64,000 nucleotides of DNA from Paenibacillus sp. JJ-223 (GCF_927798175.1 NZ_CAKMMP010000004.1:1-64000); one strand, 5' to 3'; positions 50,754 to 60,157 are shown, counted from the first letter of the stretch. Numbers and translations are program-made. The notes: generated by a model from the sequence alone, not told the origin.

Positions 50754-51205
50754 CCTCCATTTTGTCGGATCAACAGGTGCTGGAAGTCGCCAACGGTCAG
50801 CACCTGTACCGAACCTACCTCTTACGAATCTGAGACACCTCATTTACTGCTTTTCGGGCATGTTCATTTTCTAGCGAACTTTAGACACGCTATTCAGACG
50901 GTATATGGTATGAACAGGCTAAACACCACCAAATAGCAGCGCTCAGGTTCGTTAGAAGTTTCTGCCCCCTTAAAATCAGCATATAAGACTTCTTATGTTC
51001 GTTAGAGCTTGAAGACTGAGGGAATTTTCCGATCTGGTATTTGGAAGAAAAATATCAGTCATATATTTAGGCACCCTTAAATCCCAATTCCTCAGTTTGG
51101 TCAACTCTGCAAGAAATCATACAGATCTTTAATTTCAAAATAAAAGAGGGGAACGAGCTCAATCCTGCCGAACATCGTGGCAATTGACCAACATAAACAA
51201 AACAC

Positions 51206-51234
51206 TTGATCTCCCGAATTCATTGTGATATAAT
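51206..51234 (+). promoter_or_regulatory. Promoter of the first tRNA-Arg gene
   Basis: The -35 is TTGATC (51206-51211), the spacer is 17 nt and the -10 is TATAAT (51229-51234), 22 bp before the tRNA. Confidence 0.8.
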
Positions 51235-51256
51235 CATTTTTGCGCGAAAAAAATAT

Positions 51257-51330
<74 letters not shown>

Positions 51331-51775
51331 TAAAAAGAAAAGCTCTGAGAAGAGCTTTTTTTGCGTCCGGGGATGAGAATCCCATTGGTTCGTCGGAGCA
51401 TAGGCTTCGGGAGGATTACATCGCAGTCTCGACTGTAAGGAGAGCATCCCTCCTGGGACGTAATGAAAAAGCTCTGTTAAGAGCTTTTTTGCGTTTCGGG
51501 GATGAGAACCCCATTGGTTCGTCGGAGCATAGGCTACGGGAGGATTACATCGCAGTCTCGACTGAAAGGAGAGTATCCCTCCTGGGACGTAATGAAAAAG
51601 CTCTGTTAAGAGCTTTTTTTGCGTTCCGGGGATGAGAACCCCATTGGTTCGTCGGAGCATAGGCTTCGGGAGGATTACATCGCAGTCTCGACTGTAAGGA
51701 GAGTATCCCTCCTGGGACGTAATGAAAAAGCTCTGAATAAGAGCTTTTTTTGCGTTCCGGGGATGAGAATCCCAT
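51331..51775 (+). repeat. Tandem array of about 130-bp units behind tRNA-Arg copy 1
   Basis: Three complete units and one truncated unit follow the tRNA. Each contains an intrinsic terminator (AAAGCTCT/AGAGCTTT, with loops that differ between units), GGGGATGAGAA(T/C)CCC, GGTTCGTCGGAGCATAGG and a CAGTCTCGACTG hairpin. Each closes with ATCCCTCCTGGGACGTAA, identical to the tRNA 3' end and the first bases behind it. The copies of that core end at about 51462, 51591 and 51721, steps of 129-130 bp. The last unit breaks off near 51775. The long reading frames on both strands here are by-products of the repeat. Confidence 0.9.
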
Positions 51776-51928
51776 TGAAGAATCTCCAAATAACTTGCGC
51801 CAGATTCGACGCACTCCACTTTTTATCCACTCTGACTACTACGCCCCTCCATTTTATATGCGTTTATAATTACATATTTAAACCGATACATCTTAAGCAT
51901 CGTATCTTTTGCCCTCCCATTGAAGGCA

Positions 51929-51978
51929 TTGACATGTAGTGTTATGCTTGCAGATGTGTATGTATCAATGCATACATA
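51929..51978 (+). promoter_or_regulatory. Possible control region of the MFS gene
   Basis: A TTGACA box (51929-51934) and a palindrome with TATGTAT/ATACATA arms (51959-51965 and 51972-51978) lie 30-80 bp before the MFS start. The palindrome sits about where a repressor could block the promoter. No clear -10 was found. Confidence 0.4.
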
Positions 51979-52008
51979 TTCACTTCATAGAACACAGGAG
52001 ACTTTGCC

Positions 52009-53241
52009 ATGTCATTATCAATACAGCAACACGCTTCTTCCCCTTCTTCTGCAGAAGAGCATTCGGCTGCATCGAAGAAATTCGGCCTGTTATTGGCAGG
52101 CATTATCGTTATCGCGGCCACCATGCGTTCACCGATTACGGCCACCGGTCCCGTCGTGGAAATGATCCGCGCAGACACGGGAATCGGCCATACGATGGCA
52201 GGGCTCTTAACATCGCTCCCTCTGCTTGCCTTTGCCGCGGTCTCTCCCTTCGCACCGCGCCTGGCCAAACGTTGGGGATTAGAAATTGCCTTGTTTGTGG
52301 CCATTATGATCGTGACCCTTGGGGTGGCCTTAAGATTGCTGCCCTCCGTTTTTGCTTTATATGCGGGAACGGCCATTCTGGGATGCGGCATAGCGTTAAG
52401 CAATGTGCTGCTTCCAAGCTTGATCAAACGGGACTTCCCTTTAAGGGTAGGCATCGTAACCGGACTATATTCCGTATCGATGAACATATTCGGCGCCATC
52501 GCTTCCGGGATCAGCGTGCCGGCGTCGGGGGCAACCTCCATGGGATGGCGCGCCTCATTAGGCATGTGGGCTTTATTATCCATCTTGGCGCTTGTGTTGT
52601 GGATCCCGCACGTCGCGGCAGGACGCCGGCAGAAGCTTCAAGTGTCAGGCCATGTACAGGGATCGACCGTACGGCTTCGCACTTCTTCGCTCGCATGGGC
52701 CATTACCATGTTTATGGGGCTGCAGTCTTTAATATTTTATACCACGATTACCTGGCTTCCGGAGATTCTTGCCGAACAAGGCTTTAGTGCCACCTCTGCA
52801 GGCTGGATTCTTTCTCTCATGCAAATGGTTAGCGTGCCGGCGAGCTTCATCGTTCCCATTCTTGCCGGAAGAACCAGAGATCAACGTGTTCTTACCATCA
52901 TGACTTGCTCGTCTTTGATTATTGGGTATTCCTTCTTGTTAAGCGGCATTTCTTCCCTCGTGACCGCGGGCGTCATTTTGGCAGGCATCGGAGCAGGTGC
53001 TTCATTCGGCGTAGTAACCATGTTCTTTGTTCTTCGCACAAGTGACGCGAGGCAGGCTGCGAGCATGTCGGGCATGGCCCAGTCTTTTGGTTATATGCTG
53101 GCAGCAGGTGGTCCTTTGTTATTCGGCGTGCTGCATGATTGGACGAAAGGATGGACCATTCCCCTGTTAGTTCAGGTTATCCTTGCCGTTGTTTTATTAA
53201 TCGCAGGCATCCAGGCAAGCAAGGATCGCGTAATCGGGTAA
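52009..53241 (+). CDS. MFS transporter of the CynX/NimT type
   Basis: A 410-residue protein with about 12 hydrophobic segments and the CynX/NimT-like N-terminal segment MRSPITATGPVVEMIRADTG after the first helix. Loop segments RLAKRWG near residue 83 and RTRDQRV near 288 match the cytoplasmic MFS loops. CynX-type members move cyanate, nitroimidazole-like or other small compounds; the substrate here is unknown. CAGGAG precedes the ATG. It is the only plus-strand gene between the two tRNA arrays, and a strong bidirectional terminator follows. Confidence 0.88.
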   Translation: MSLSIQQHASSPSSAEEHSAASKKFGLLLAGIIVIAATMRSPITATGPVVEMIRADTGIGHTMAGLLTSLPLLAFAAVSPFAPRLAKRWGLEIALFVAIMIVTLGVALRLLPSVFALYAGTAILGCGIALSNVLLPSLIKRDFPLRVGIVTGLYSVSMNIFGAIASGISVPASGATSMGWRASLGMWALLSILALVLWIPHVAAGRRQKLQVSGHVQGSTVRLRTSSLAWAITMFMGLQSLIFYTTITWLPEILAEQGFSATSAGWILSLMQMVSVPASFIVPILAGRTRDQRVLTIMTCSSLIIGYSFLLSGISSLVTAGVILAGIGAGASFGVVTMFFVLRTSDARQAASMSGMAQSFGYMLAAGGPLLFGVLHDWTKGWTIPLLVQVILAVVLLIAGIQASKDRVIG

Positions 53242-53275
53242 ATTTCACACCGCCGAAACGAAAATACAAATCCAA

Positions 53276-53322
53276 TCAAAACGGCCTTCATCCCTTGAAA
53301 TCAAGGATGAAGGCCGTTTTGA
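53276..53322. terminator. Bidirectional terminator between the MFS and protease genes
   Basis: Arms of 22-23 nt (TCAAAACGGCCTTCATCC core) with one bulged C and T-rich flanks on both strands. It serves the two convergent genes. Confidence 0.85.
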
Positions 53323-53336
53323 TGTTGTCCTATATT

Positions 53337-56300
53337 CTACTTCACTTTTACCGTAATTTTATCGGTGCTGGTCACTCCAGCTTCGTTGATTAATTCCGCC
53401 CTGTACGTATACGTACCTGAAGCACGACCCGACAGCTCGCTAACCGCACGTTGAGCAGAAGGCGTAGCTGCGCCCAGTGCTTGAGTATCGATCAACTGAT
53501 CATTTTCGTAAAGACGATACTCCGTCGCATTGGTTCCCCACCACAAGTTCATGGTGATCTTGTAGTTTCCATCTCCATCCCAGTTATCGTGGGAAAGTAC
53601 AGCCTTGCCTGGCGATGCATCGGTAACCCGGACAGTCAGCGTTTGACTGCGCGTTGTGCCCTTGTCGTTTGTCAGTTCTGCTACATACGTATAGGTGCCA
53701 TTTGTTTTGCCGGTAATCTTCGTTTGGGCAAATTGTGCCATAGGCGCATTATAGGTCAGCTTCTGGGTATCGATTAACACGCCGTCTTCATAAAGCTTAT
53801 AGCTTGTGGCATTCTCCCCCCACCACATGTTCATGCTAACGGTATACGAGCCTCCGAGCAGGCCATTGGCATGACCGTTGTTGTGGGACAATACAGGGGT
53901 TCCTGGCGCCCGGGTTGCCGGTGTTTCCGGCTCAGGCTCCGTGAACTTCAAGCTGAGCGCCGTTCTGGCGGTACCGACAAGCCCCTGTTGATCTTTTACG
54001 CTGAACTCGACGACATATTCGCCGGCTTCGATGCCCTCCAAAGGAAGGCTGAAGGTACCGTCGTTCTGCACGTCTAACTTGCCTTCCGCATAGACGGATC
54101 CATCCTCCTTTTTCACAACATACGCAGCGTCCAACGAGCCTGCAGGGTCAAACTCGATGTTCCAGCCGCTTTGGAGCGCTGGGGCAACCTGAAAGTACAA
54201 ATCTTTCACGCTGCCGTCAACGACAACCGTTTCATCATGTTCGAATTCAAGCTTCTCTGGAGCCGTCACGACCGGGGCTGTCTTCTTTACCAAAAACGGA
54301 GGCGTGTCTTCGACATACGTTTTGCCGTCCGTTCCGATCGACGTAATATCCACGGTGTACAACCCGTCCGGGATATCCATTGCTGCTTCTGTCGCATAGT
54401 CCAAATAATTCCCGGTCCAAGCCAAATTGTATCTCGTATTTGCATTGAAGTTATAATAATTTCCGAAAATGTACCCGATGTATCCATCCTGGTAAGGGCC
54501 ACCTTCCGGATCCAGGCCGTTGAAAATTTCGATCAACGCAAAATTCATCGGATTGTGGAATTCCATCGCCACGTTCAACGTATCCAACGTACCGTCCGCC
54601 TTGAGCGGATAATGGAAAGGATTCGTTTCATTGCCATATTTCGTTTCGATATACTTGACGCCGGATTGTGTCAGATTGAAGTGGGCTACGTACGGCACGC
54701 TGTACGTTTTCGTTCCATGGCTGAATTGAAGGTAACCTTGGGCTTCTCCTACAGTGGTCACGCCTTTTGGAACTGTAATCGTAACCTGTACTTCTTCCTC
54801 CCCGTTCAGCGTGAAGGACGCCTTGTCCACGGATACCGAAACACCGTTCACGGTGCGCGTCGGATTGACGGATACGGCATAATCCCCGCCTTCTCCCTTA
54901 AGCGCCTGTACCTTGATCGTTTTGCTGGCCGTTTTTTCGTCCGTGCTCAAGAAATTGCCAAAGTTGATGCTGCCCGTTATGTTTTCTTTTTCGATCTCTT
55001 CGCCGCTGACCGTATATTTCGTCACGTCCATGACTTTCACGAAAGCCTCGGGATCGAACGCTTCAACCGCCTGAACGCGGCCAGCCCCTTGATCGAATAC
55101 GTCATAGCTGGCAGTATCCAGAATCTTGGTGTTGTTCATGAGCGCAGCTTTAATGTCAAAAGGAGTCCAATCGGGATGTTTCTCGATGAGCAAAGCAGTT
55201 AGTCCCGCCACATGCGGGGTAGCCATGCTTGTCCCCGTTTTGCGGCCATAGGCCTGCGTATAATCCGCTCCCGGCTCATCTTTGCCATAAGCAGGAATCG
55301 TGGACAAGATGCTTGTTCCCGGTGCCACCACGTCCGGCTTAATGTCTAGCGTAACTTTGGCAGGTCCGCGGGAACTCGAAGAATATACTTCGTCGCCTGG
55401 TGCCATGTCTTTGACAAAATCGCTGAAGCTGACCTCGACCTTAAGGCCGGCATCCAGTTGAGCCTTGATGGCTTCTCCATCTTCCTTGCTCATGCTCAGG
55501 GCGGGAATGAATTCGAAATCATCCCCCAGGCTTACCCCAATCGGGCCAGGAATATTGTTAAACACAATGACGGCTACTGCGCCCGCCGCTTTGGCATTGG
55601 CGATCTTCTCCACGAACGCCAGCTCGCCGCGTTGGATAAGCGCAATTTTACCGTTTATCTCTTTACCTTCGAAATCGGTCGGTTTGCCCAAACCGGTGTA
55701 CACCAATTCGTATTTTCCATTCAAGACCGCCTCCGGGTCTTCCGCAAGATTCCATCCCATCAAATCCAGATGATAAACGGACTCTGTTACCGACGAAGAA
55801 TCAGCAGCCGCTGCATCAAGCGCAGGAAGACCTGCTTCCACTGCAGGCGTTGAATTGGAGTCTTCTTCTGCAGGCGCAGAAGGTACACTTACAGGACGTT
55901 CTTCATTAGCAACACGTTCCTCAAGACCCGATTCTCCATCAGCATCGGCTCCCTGTTCAGGCTCGGTGTGCTCTGCGGCTTCTTCCGAAACAGCAGGCTC
56001 CTCTTTGGGGGCGCTCAACGAAGAATCATCGGATATTGCCCCATTCTCGGGCATGCCCTGAGCAGAGACATCCTCATCGTTTACCTCTGGCACAAGACCC
56101 AACTCGGGTGTTTGCTCTGCATCAGGTACGGGTTGTTCCTCAGGCAGTTGCCCTTTGCCCTCCGTGCCGATCCAAAAATGCGCATCTGCCGCAATCGTCT
56201 GGCTCGGTCCCGTGGAATTCCCTACCGTGATCGCCATGGCCGAGGCACCCGGCGAGCCCAACGTATAGCGATTAGGCCCATCATTGCCGCTTGCAACGAC

Positions 56301-57356
56301 CGAGGTGACGCCAGCCAGCATCGCGTTGTTCAACGCCACAGAGGTCACATAACTAGGATCGTTCGACTTATTGCCCAATGAAAGGTTGATGATATCCATA
56401 TTGTCTTCCACCGAACGGTCAATCCCGCCCAAAACCCAGGAGGTTTGGCCGCTGCCGTAAGGGCCCAGCACTCGGTAGGCATAGATTTCGGCCTCAGGCG
56501 CTACTCCTTTTACGCCAAAATCGCCTGCTTCGCGGGCAGCGATGGTACCGGCAACATGCGTTCCGTGAGAGGTGTAGTATGCACTGCCGTTTTCGTTAAA
56601 TTCGGGTTGCCCCGAACCTTTCCACTCTTCATGCGTCGTTTCGTACGGATCATCGTCGTTGTCGACAAAATCCCATCCGCCTTTATAGGCGTCCTTGAGG
56701 TTGGGATGCTCGTAATCGATCCCCGTATCAATGACACCGACTTTGACGCCCTCGCCCGTGTATCCAAGCTCCCAAACTTCAGGGGCTCCAATGAAAGGCG
56801 CCGAATCCTTCATATAAGGATTGACTTCTTCGTTCTCTGGTGCCAGAGATATTTCCGTATCGGGATAAACGCTGACCACCCCTGGCATACGAATCAATTG
56901 CCCCAACTGGTTTCCTTTTACCTCAAGGGCTATTCCGTTAAGCGCATATTCATAGTTTTCCACGACCTCGTGGCTGATGTTGTTCTTTGTGAGGTTATGT
57001 ACAAATGTCTGTTGTTGTTGTTCTACTCGCGCGACAGCATTTGTTTCCATAGAGGAGGTGAATGATCGGCCGGAAAGGGTCGCTTCCCCTTGCGCTACAG
57101 CCACGGGTTTATCGGAAAGCTCCACGATGACTTTGGTTGTCTGTCCACCAAGGCCTTCAAGGCTTTGATCCAGATAGGGTTCGGCACCCAGTCGTTCTTC
57201 CCGCTGCTCCAAAATTTCCTTCCACTGCTTAAATTCGGCTGCACCAGGCGCTTCGAGCGAAACGGCCGGATCGGCTGGAGCGGCTCCAGCCGCCGGCAAG
57301 ATGGCAGTACTCATCAACAATGCGCTTAAAAATGCGGACAACAATCGTTTACTCAT
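53337..57356 (-). CDS. Large secreted S8 (subtilisin-like) protease with PA and repeat domains
   Basis: A 1339-residue exported protease. A signal peptide (1-26, ending AAGAA) and an I9-type propeptide (about 74-172) come first. The S8 core has Asp210 (VGVIDTGID), His264 (SHGTHVAG), Asn358 (ASGNDGP) and Ser710 (GTSMATPHVAG). Between Asn and Ser lie an acidic Glu/Pro/Ser-rich insert (about 400-525) and a PA domain (about 545-640). Fn3-like domains follow, then two similar C-terminal modules (about 1165-1339) with VLSHxN and NMWWGxNAT/NLWWGTNAT, which resemble the immunoglobulin-like N-domain of bacterial chitinases. The start ATG has AAGGAGGG upstream. Lactocepin-like proteases are the closest design, but no sortase anchor is seen. 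A 23-codon leader ORF precedes it. Confidence 0.93.
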   Translation of the reverse strand: MSKRLLSAFLSALLMSTAILPAAGAAPADPAVSLEAPGAAEFKQWKEILEQREERLGAEPYLDQSLEGLGGQTTKVIVELSDKPVAVAQGEATLSGRSFTSSMETNAVARVEQQQQTFVHNLTKNNISHEVVENYEYALNGIALEVKGNQLGQLIRMPGVVSVYPDTEISLAPENEEVNPYMKDSAPFIGAPEVWELGYTGEGVKVGVIDTGIDYEHPNLKDAYKGGWDFVDNDDDPYETTHEEWKGSGQPEFNENGSAYYTSHGTHVAGTIAAREAGDFGVKGVAPEAEIYAYRVLGPYGSGQTSWVLGGIDRSVEDNMDIINLSLGNKSNDPSYVTSVALNNAMLAGVTSVVASGNDGPNRYTLGSPGASAMAITVGNSTGPSQTIAADAHFWIGTEGKGQLPEEQPVPDAEQTPELGLVPEVNDEDVSAQGMPENGAISDDSSLSAPKEEPAVSEEAAEHTEPEQGADADGESGLEERVANEERPVSVPSAPAEEDSNSTPAVEAGLPALDAAAADSSSVTESVYHLDLMGWNLAEDPEAVLNGKYELVYTGLGKPTDFEGKEINGKIALIQRGELAFVEKIANAKAAGAVAVIVFNNIPGPIGVSLGDDFEFIPALSMSKEDGEAIKAQLDAGLKVEVSFSDFVKDMAPGDEVYSSSSRGPAKVTLDIKPDVVAPGTSILSTIPAYGKDEPGADYTQAYGRKTGTSMATPHVAGLTALLIEKHPDWTPFDIKAALMNNTKILDTASYDVFDQGAGRVQAVEAFDPEAFVKVMDVTKYTVSGEEIEKENITGSINFGNFLSTDEKTASKTIKVQALKGEGGDYAVSVNPTRTVNGVSVSVDKASFTLNGEEEVQVTITVPKGVTTVGEAQGYLQFSHGTKTYSVPYVAHFNLTQSGVKYIETKYGNETNPFHYPLKADGTLDTLNVAMEFHNPMNFALIEIFNGLDPEGGPYQDGYIGYIFGNYYNFNANTRYNLAWTGNYLDYATEAAMDIPDGLYTVDITSIGTDGKTYVEDTPPFLVKKTAPVVTAPEKLEFEHDETVVVDGSVKDLYFQVAPALQSGWNIEFDPAGSLDAAYVVKKEDGSVYAEGKLDVQNDGTFSLPLEGIEAGEYVVEFSVKDQQGLVGTARTALSLKFTEPEPETPATRAPGTPVLSHNNGHANGLLGGSYTVSMNMWWGENATSYKLYEDGVLIDTQKLTYNAPMAQFAQTKITGKTNGTYTYVAELTNDKGTTRSQTLTVRVTDASPGKAVLSHDNWDGDGNYKITMNLWWGTNATEYRLYENDQLIDTQALGAATPSAQRAVSELSGRASGTYTYRAELINEAGVTSTDKITVKVK

Positions 57357-57372
57357 GGCCAAGCCCTCCTTC

Positions 57373-57444
57373 TCATGGTTTTTTCGCTAATTCGCTAAAA
57401 CGGTTCGGGTCACCAAGCAACGACACAGCATCTCTCCCGATCAA
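57373..57444 (-). CDS. Possible 23-codon leader peptide before the protease gene
   Basis: A TTG at 57444 with AAGGAGGG five nt upstream opens a frame of 23 codons (ends SELAKKP, stop TGA at 57373-57375). The stop lies just ahead of the AAGGAGGG used by the protease gene. The good ribosome-binding site and spacing suggest a translated leader ORF that could couple or attenuate protease expression. Not recognised in any family. Confidence 0.4.
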   Translation of the reverse strand: MIGRDAVSLLGDPNRFSELAKKP

Positions 57445-57612
57445 CGATCCCTCCTTCAACCAGAGTTTGACCCTTGGTAAATTATTCGAGCAGAACACCA
57501 CGTAAACCTTCTAAATAATTACATTTTTTATATAAAAATTGGTGATATGGGTCCTTTTAAATAGAAATGTGACAAACTGCTTATTTTGTCGATGCTATCG
57601 CCCGTGCCAAAA
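57445..57612. other. A/T-rich upstream region of the protease gene
   Basis: I see no gene here. A TTGTCA box on the minus strand lies near 57572-57577, but no convincing -10 is placed for it. The stretch at 57520-57540 is strongly A/T-rich. Confidence 0.4.
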
Positions 57613-57622
57613 GTCCATGCCA

Positions 57623-57667
57623 TAAAAAAAGGACCAGGCTTCTCGTTGAAGAGAACGTTCCTGATCC
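57623..57667 (-). terminator. Terminator after the methyltransferase gene
   Basis: GGATCAGG/CCTGGTCC and TTCTC/GAGAA arms followed by TTTTTTT on the minus strand. Confidence 0.8.
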
Positions 57668-57721
57668 TTCGGTTCACATACATGCTCGGTATACTTTACC
57701 AACCAAAACCGTAACTTCGAT

Positions 57722-58498
57722 TTAAAAACACTCTGGTTTGATCGCTTCAATCCGAATGCGTTTATAATCGGCATAGACGGCATCGCCGTTCCATAACTGC
57801 GGCACCACAATCTCGCTGACTTCCTGACAGATTGCGTTAACCATATCATCATTCATGCCTTGAAAATAATCCCCGCCAAAGTTGGCGAGCCACCCTTCAA
57901 TACCCGATTCTCCGTCGGCCAATTTGGTCGGACGGTCATAGTGGTAGGCCTGACGAACCATAAAGCCTTGTTTTTCCAACAGAGAGGTGTAATCCCCGAT
58001 CGTCGGAAAATACCACGGATTGCGTTCGGCGGCGTTGATGCCCGTTTTGCGCTCAATCACTTCTTCCAGCGACTTCACGATCGTTTGCACATTTCCCTTT
58101 CCTCCAAACTCGGCCACAAAGCGACCTCCGGGTTTCAACACGTCCCATACCCGGCCGGCAACAAGCTCTGGGCCTCGCATCCAATGAAGGGCTGCATTCG
58201 AGAAAACGGCATCATAGCGTCCGCGCATTTCAAAGTGATGTGCATCGCCTTGGATAAATTCAAGCTCAGGGAACTTCTCCTTCGCGCGGTGAATCATGTC
58301 AGAAGATGCGTCCAAGCCAACAACTTCCGCTCCCGATTGCGAAATTTCGAATGTCAGATCCCCCGTCCCGCAGCCCAGATCGAGAATGCGTTCCCCCTTC
58401 TGCGGCTGTAAGCATGAGATTAGCGTCTTCCCATATTCCGATACAAAGGCCAGCTTGTCATCATAATCCGCTGCCTTCCATTGGTTGATGGATTGCAT
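57722..58498 (-). CDS. Class I SAM-dependent methyltransferase
   Basis: A 258-residue Rossmann methyltransferase. Motif I is ILDLGCGTGDLTF near residue 38, VVGLDASSDMIHRAK near 60 binds the SAM ribose, and YDAVFSNAALHWM near 95 and VLKPGGRFVAEFGG near 120 are typical of the trans-aconitate methyltransferase-like group. The substrate is unknown. The start at ATG 58498 has AGGTGG upstream. Confidence 0.88.
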   Translation of the reverse strand: MQSINQWKAADYDDKLAFVSEYGKTLISCLQPQKGERILDLGCGTGDLTFEISQSGAEVVGLDASSDMIHRAKEKFPELEFIQGDAHHFEMRGRYDAVFSNAALHWMRGPELVAGRVWDVLKPGGRFVAEFGGKGNVQTIVKSLEEVIERKTGINAAERNPWYFPTIGDYTSLLEKQGFMVRQAYHYDRPTKLADGESGIEGWLANFGGDYFQGMNDDMVNAICQEVSEIVVPQLWNGDAVYADYKRIRIEAIKPECF

Positions 58499-58607
58499 AA
58501 ACACCACCTGCGCTTTCGATAAGATATCTATATTGTGGCACAAATTTATTTATAGATGAAATATATAAAACTAATTTTGTTGATAGGAATTACCTATACA
58601 AAAGGCG

Positions 58608-58658
58608 AATGGCCTCCCTTTGAACAGGAGCACCAAAAGCTGTCTTTCAAAGGCCATT
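58608..58658 (-). terminator. Possible terminator after the DUF402 gene
   Basis: AATGGCCT/AGGCCATT arms with inner TTTGAA/TTCAAA pairing, overlapping the stop codon, followed by CGCCTTTTGT. The tail is weak. Confidence 0.5.
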
Positions 58659-59176
58659 TACTCATACAATGAATCATGAAAAGCGTATTTGCGGATGAAA
58701 TCGAGGTTAAACGGAAACGTTTTGTGCATGGCTTTGTTTTTCAAGCGTTCAAGCGCATCGATGGCTTCAGACTTTAACTCCACTGGGTATCGGTACATCA
58801 TGCTGTTAGACTCGAACTCGTCCTCATCCACGACGACCCATTCCTTATCCTTTTCCCGGATCAAATCCAGATCCAAATCCGTAAATTGAAGCCCCTTATC
58901 AGTCCAAACAGAAGGCATGGCCACATTGCAATACGTGAACGAAACCTCCCCATCGACAACAGCCATGGCAGCCGTAAACCATTCCTTCAGGGAAAAATAT
59001 TCGATGGACGCATGTTCCATGGTAAACACCTTGTTTTTGGTATGGTGGATCAGCTGCCTGCCCGGTTTGCAAAAGACGATCACATGATCGGGTGTACTTT
59101 CAATCAGCTGCCCCTCCCATTCATAGTGCGGAATATCCGGATATTTCAAAGCTCTGATTTGGATCATTTTGTTCAA
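58658..59176 (-). CDS. DUF402 family protein (nucleoside tri/diphosphatase-like)
   Basis: A 172-residue protein resembling YgaC/NtdP: YEWEGQLIESTPDHVIVFCKPGR near residue 18, then YCNVAMPSVWTDKGLQFTDLDLDL near 83 and VDEDEFESNS near 116. These acidic residues match the metal-binding face of DUF402 proteins, several of which hydrolyse nucleoside di/triphosphates. The actual substrate is inferred. The start is a TTG at 59176 after AAGGGGG, with an ATG three codons later. Confidence 0.88.
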   Translation of the reverse strand: MNKMIQIRALKYPDIPHYEWEGQLIESTPDHVIVFCKPGRQLIHHTKNKVFTMEHASIEYFSLKEWFTAAMAVVDGEVSFTYCNVAMPSVWTDKGLQFTDLDLDLIREKDKEWVVVDEDEFESNSMMYRYPVELKSEAIDALERLKNKAMHKTFPFNLDFIRKYAFHDSLYE

Positions 59177-59258
59177 GATCTGTTTTCCCCCTTATCAACG
59201 GATGCCACCAAAGCTTATCTCAGGAAGCTCCTTTTGACAAACGCCCGCTGAAAGTGCT

Positions 59259-59290
59259 GCTCCCACGAACCTTTGGGGTTCTCATCCCCT
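59259..59290 (-). repeat. Solitary fragment of the tRNA-array unit
   Basis: The minus strand reads GGGGATGAGAACCCC followed by AAAGGTTCGTGGGAGCA. This matches the middle of the array unit, with one mismatch, and lies about 200 bp beyond the end of array 2. Confidence 0.7.
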
Positions 59291-59497
59291 AATGGAAGCC
59301 TTAACAATAAATCACACTAGGCCACTACGAGTGCAGTACCATCTTCCGATCGCTGTTATCCCCAGATTTTTTCCGATTCCTTTTCCCAAAGGAAAAATCC
59401 GGTGATAAACGCGCCCGCTTCGCTTCTTCAGATTGGTTCTGCCTCTCCGTTAACGTGTGAATATTTTTTCGGGTTTATATTAAGAGAGCTTATTTTA
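59291..59497. other. Intergenic region beyond array 2
   Basis: I see no gene here. The stretch nearest the array (59460-59497) is a degraded terminator copy (AAGCTCTCTTAA on the minus strand). Confidence 0.45.
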
Positions 59498-59887
59498 CGT
59501 CCCAGGAGGGATACTCTCCTTTCAGTCGAGACTGCGATGTATTCCTCCCGAAGCTTATGCTCCGACGAACCATTGGGGTTCTCCATCCCCGGACGCAAAA
59601 AAAGCTCTTGCCAGAGCTTTTCTTTTTACGTCCCAGGAGGGATACTCTCCTTCTAGTCGAGACTGCGATGTATTCCTCCCGAAGCTTCGCTCCGACGAAC
59701 CTTTGGGGTTCTCATCCCCGGACGCAAAAAAAGCTCTTCTCAGAGCTTTTCTTTTTACGTCCCAGGAGGGATACTCTCCTTCTAGTCGAGACTGCGATGT
59801 ATTCCTCCCGAAGCTTATGCTCCGACGAACCATTGGGGTTCTCATCCCCGGACGCAAAAAAAGCTCTTCTCAGAGCTTTTCTTTTTA
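59498..59887 (-). repeat. Tandem array of about 130-bp units behind tRNA-Arg copy 2
   Basis: Three units in the same order as in array 1, on the opposite strand. The tRNA 3'-end core recurs at about 59758, 59629 and 59498, with steps of 129-131 bp from the tRNA. Units of this array share variants (GACTAGAAGG, GCGTCCGGGG, AAGAAAAGCTCT) not found in units 2-4 of array 1. The terminator loops differ (GAGA, GGCA) while the stem stays. Confidence 0.9.
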
Positions 59888-59961
<74 letters not shown>

Positions 59962-59993
59962 AAGTATGTATTATTTTTTTCGGAACGTTCTCT

Positions 59994-60037
59994 ATTATAC
60001 TCCAATTTCTATAATTTTCAATACTTTTTTTAAAAAA
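59994..60037 (-). promoter_or_regulatory. Promoter of the second tRNA-Arg gene with UP-like A/T tract
   Basis: On the minus strand the -35 is TTGAAA (60016-60021), the spacer is 16 nt and the -10 is TATAAT (59994-59999). A T7-A6 tract lies upstream of the -35 and is shared with the rRNA P1 promoter. Confidence 0.75.
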
Positions 60038-60114
60038 TTAATAATCCTTCTCCATCATCTTCATGCTTCAGACCGATATGGAGAAATAGGCCAAGACCGT
60101 TAAAACATAAAGCA

Positions 60115-60144
60115 GTAAAACCCGTCGTTACAAAGAACGACGGG
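60115..60144 (-). terminator. Terminator after the 42-residue protein gene
   Basis: CCCGTCGTT/AACGACGGG arms with a six-nt loop and a TTTTACTG tail on the minus strand. Confidence 0.75.
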
Positions 60145-60157
60145 CCTTGCATTCCGG

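Larger units (their letters stand above)
50455..51205. other. Long intergenic region with duplicated hairpin repeats
   Basis: About 750 bp without a convincing gene. It holds two copies of an 82-bp repeat (listed separately) and short recurrences of GTTCGTTAGA near 50950 and 51000. The plus-strand frame at 50643-50936 begins inside the repeat, has no ribosome-binding site and looks spurious. Confidence 0.6.

Noticed and set aside
50643-50936. 97-codon plus-strand frame in the intergenic region
   Set aside because: Begins inside repeat copy A, no ribosome-binding site, no recognisable protein features.
51331-51775. CRISPR array
   Set aside because: Unit spacing of 130 bp and near-identical whole units leave no variable spacers, and no cas gene is near.
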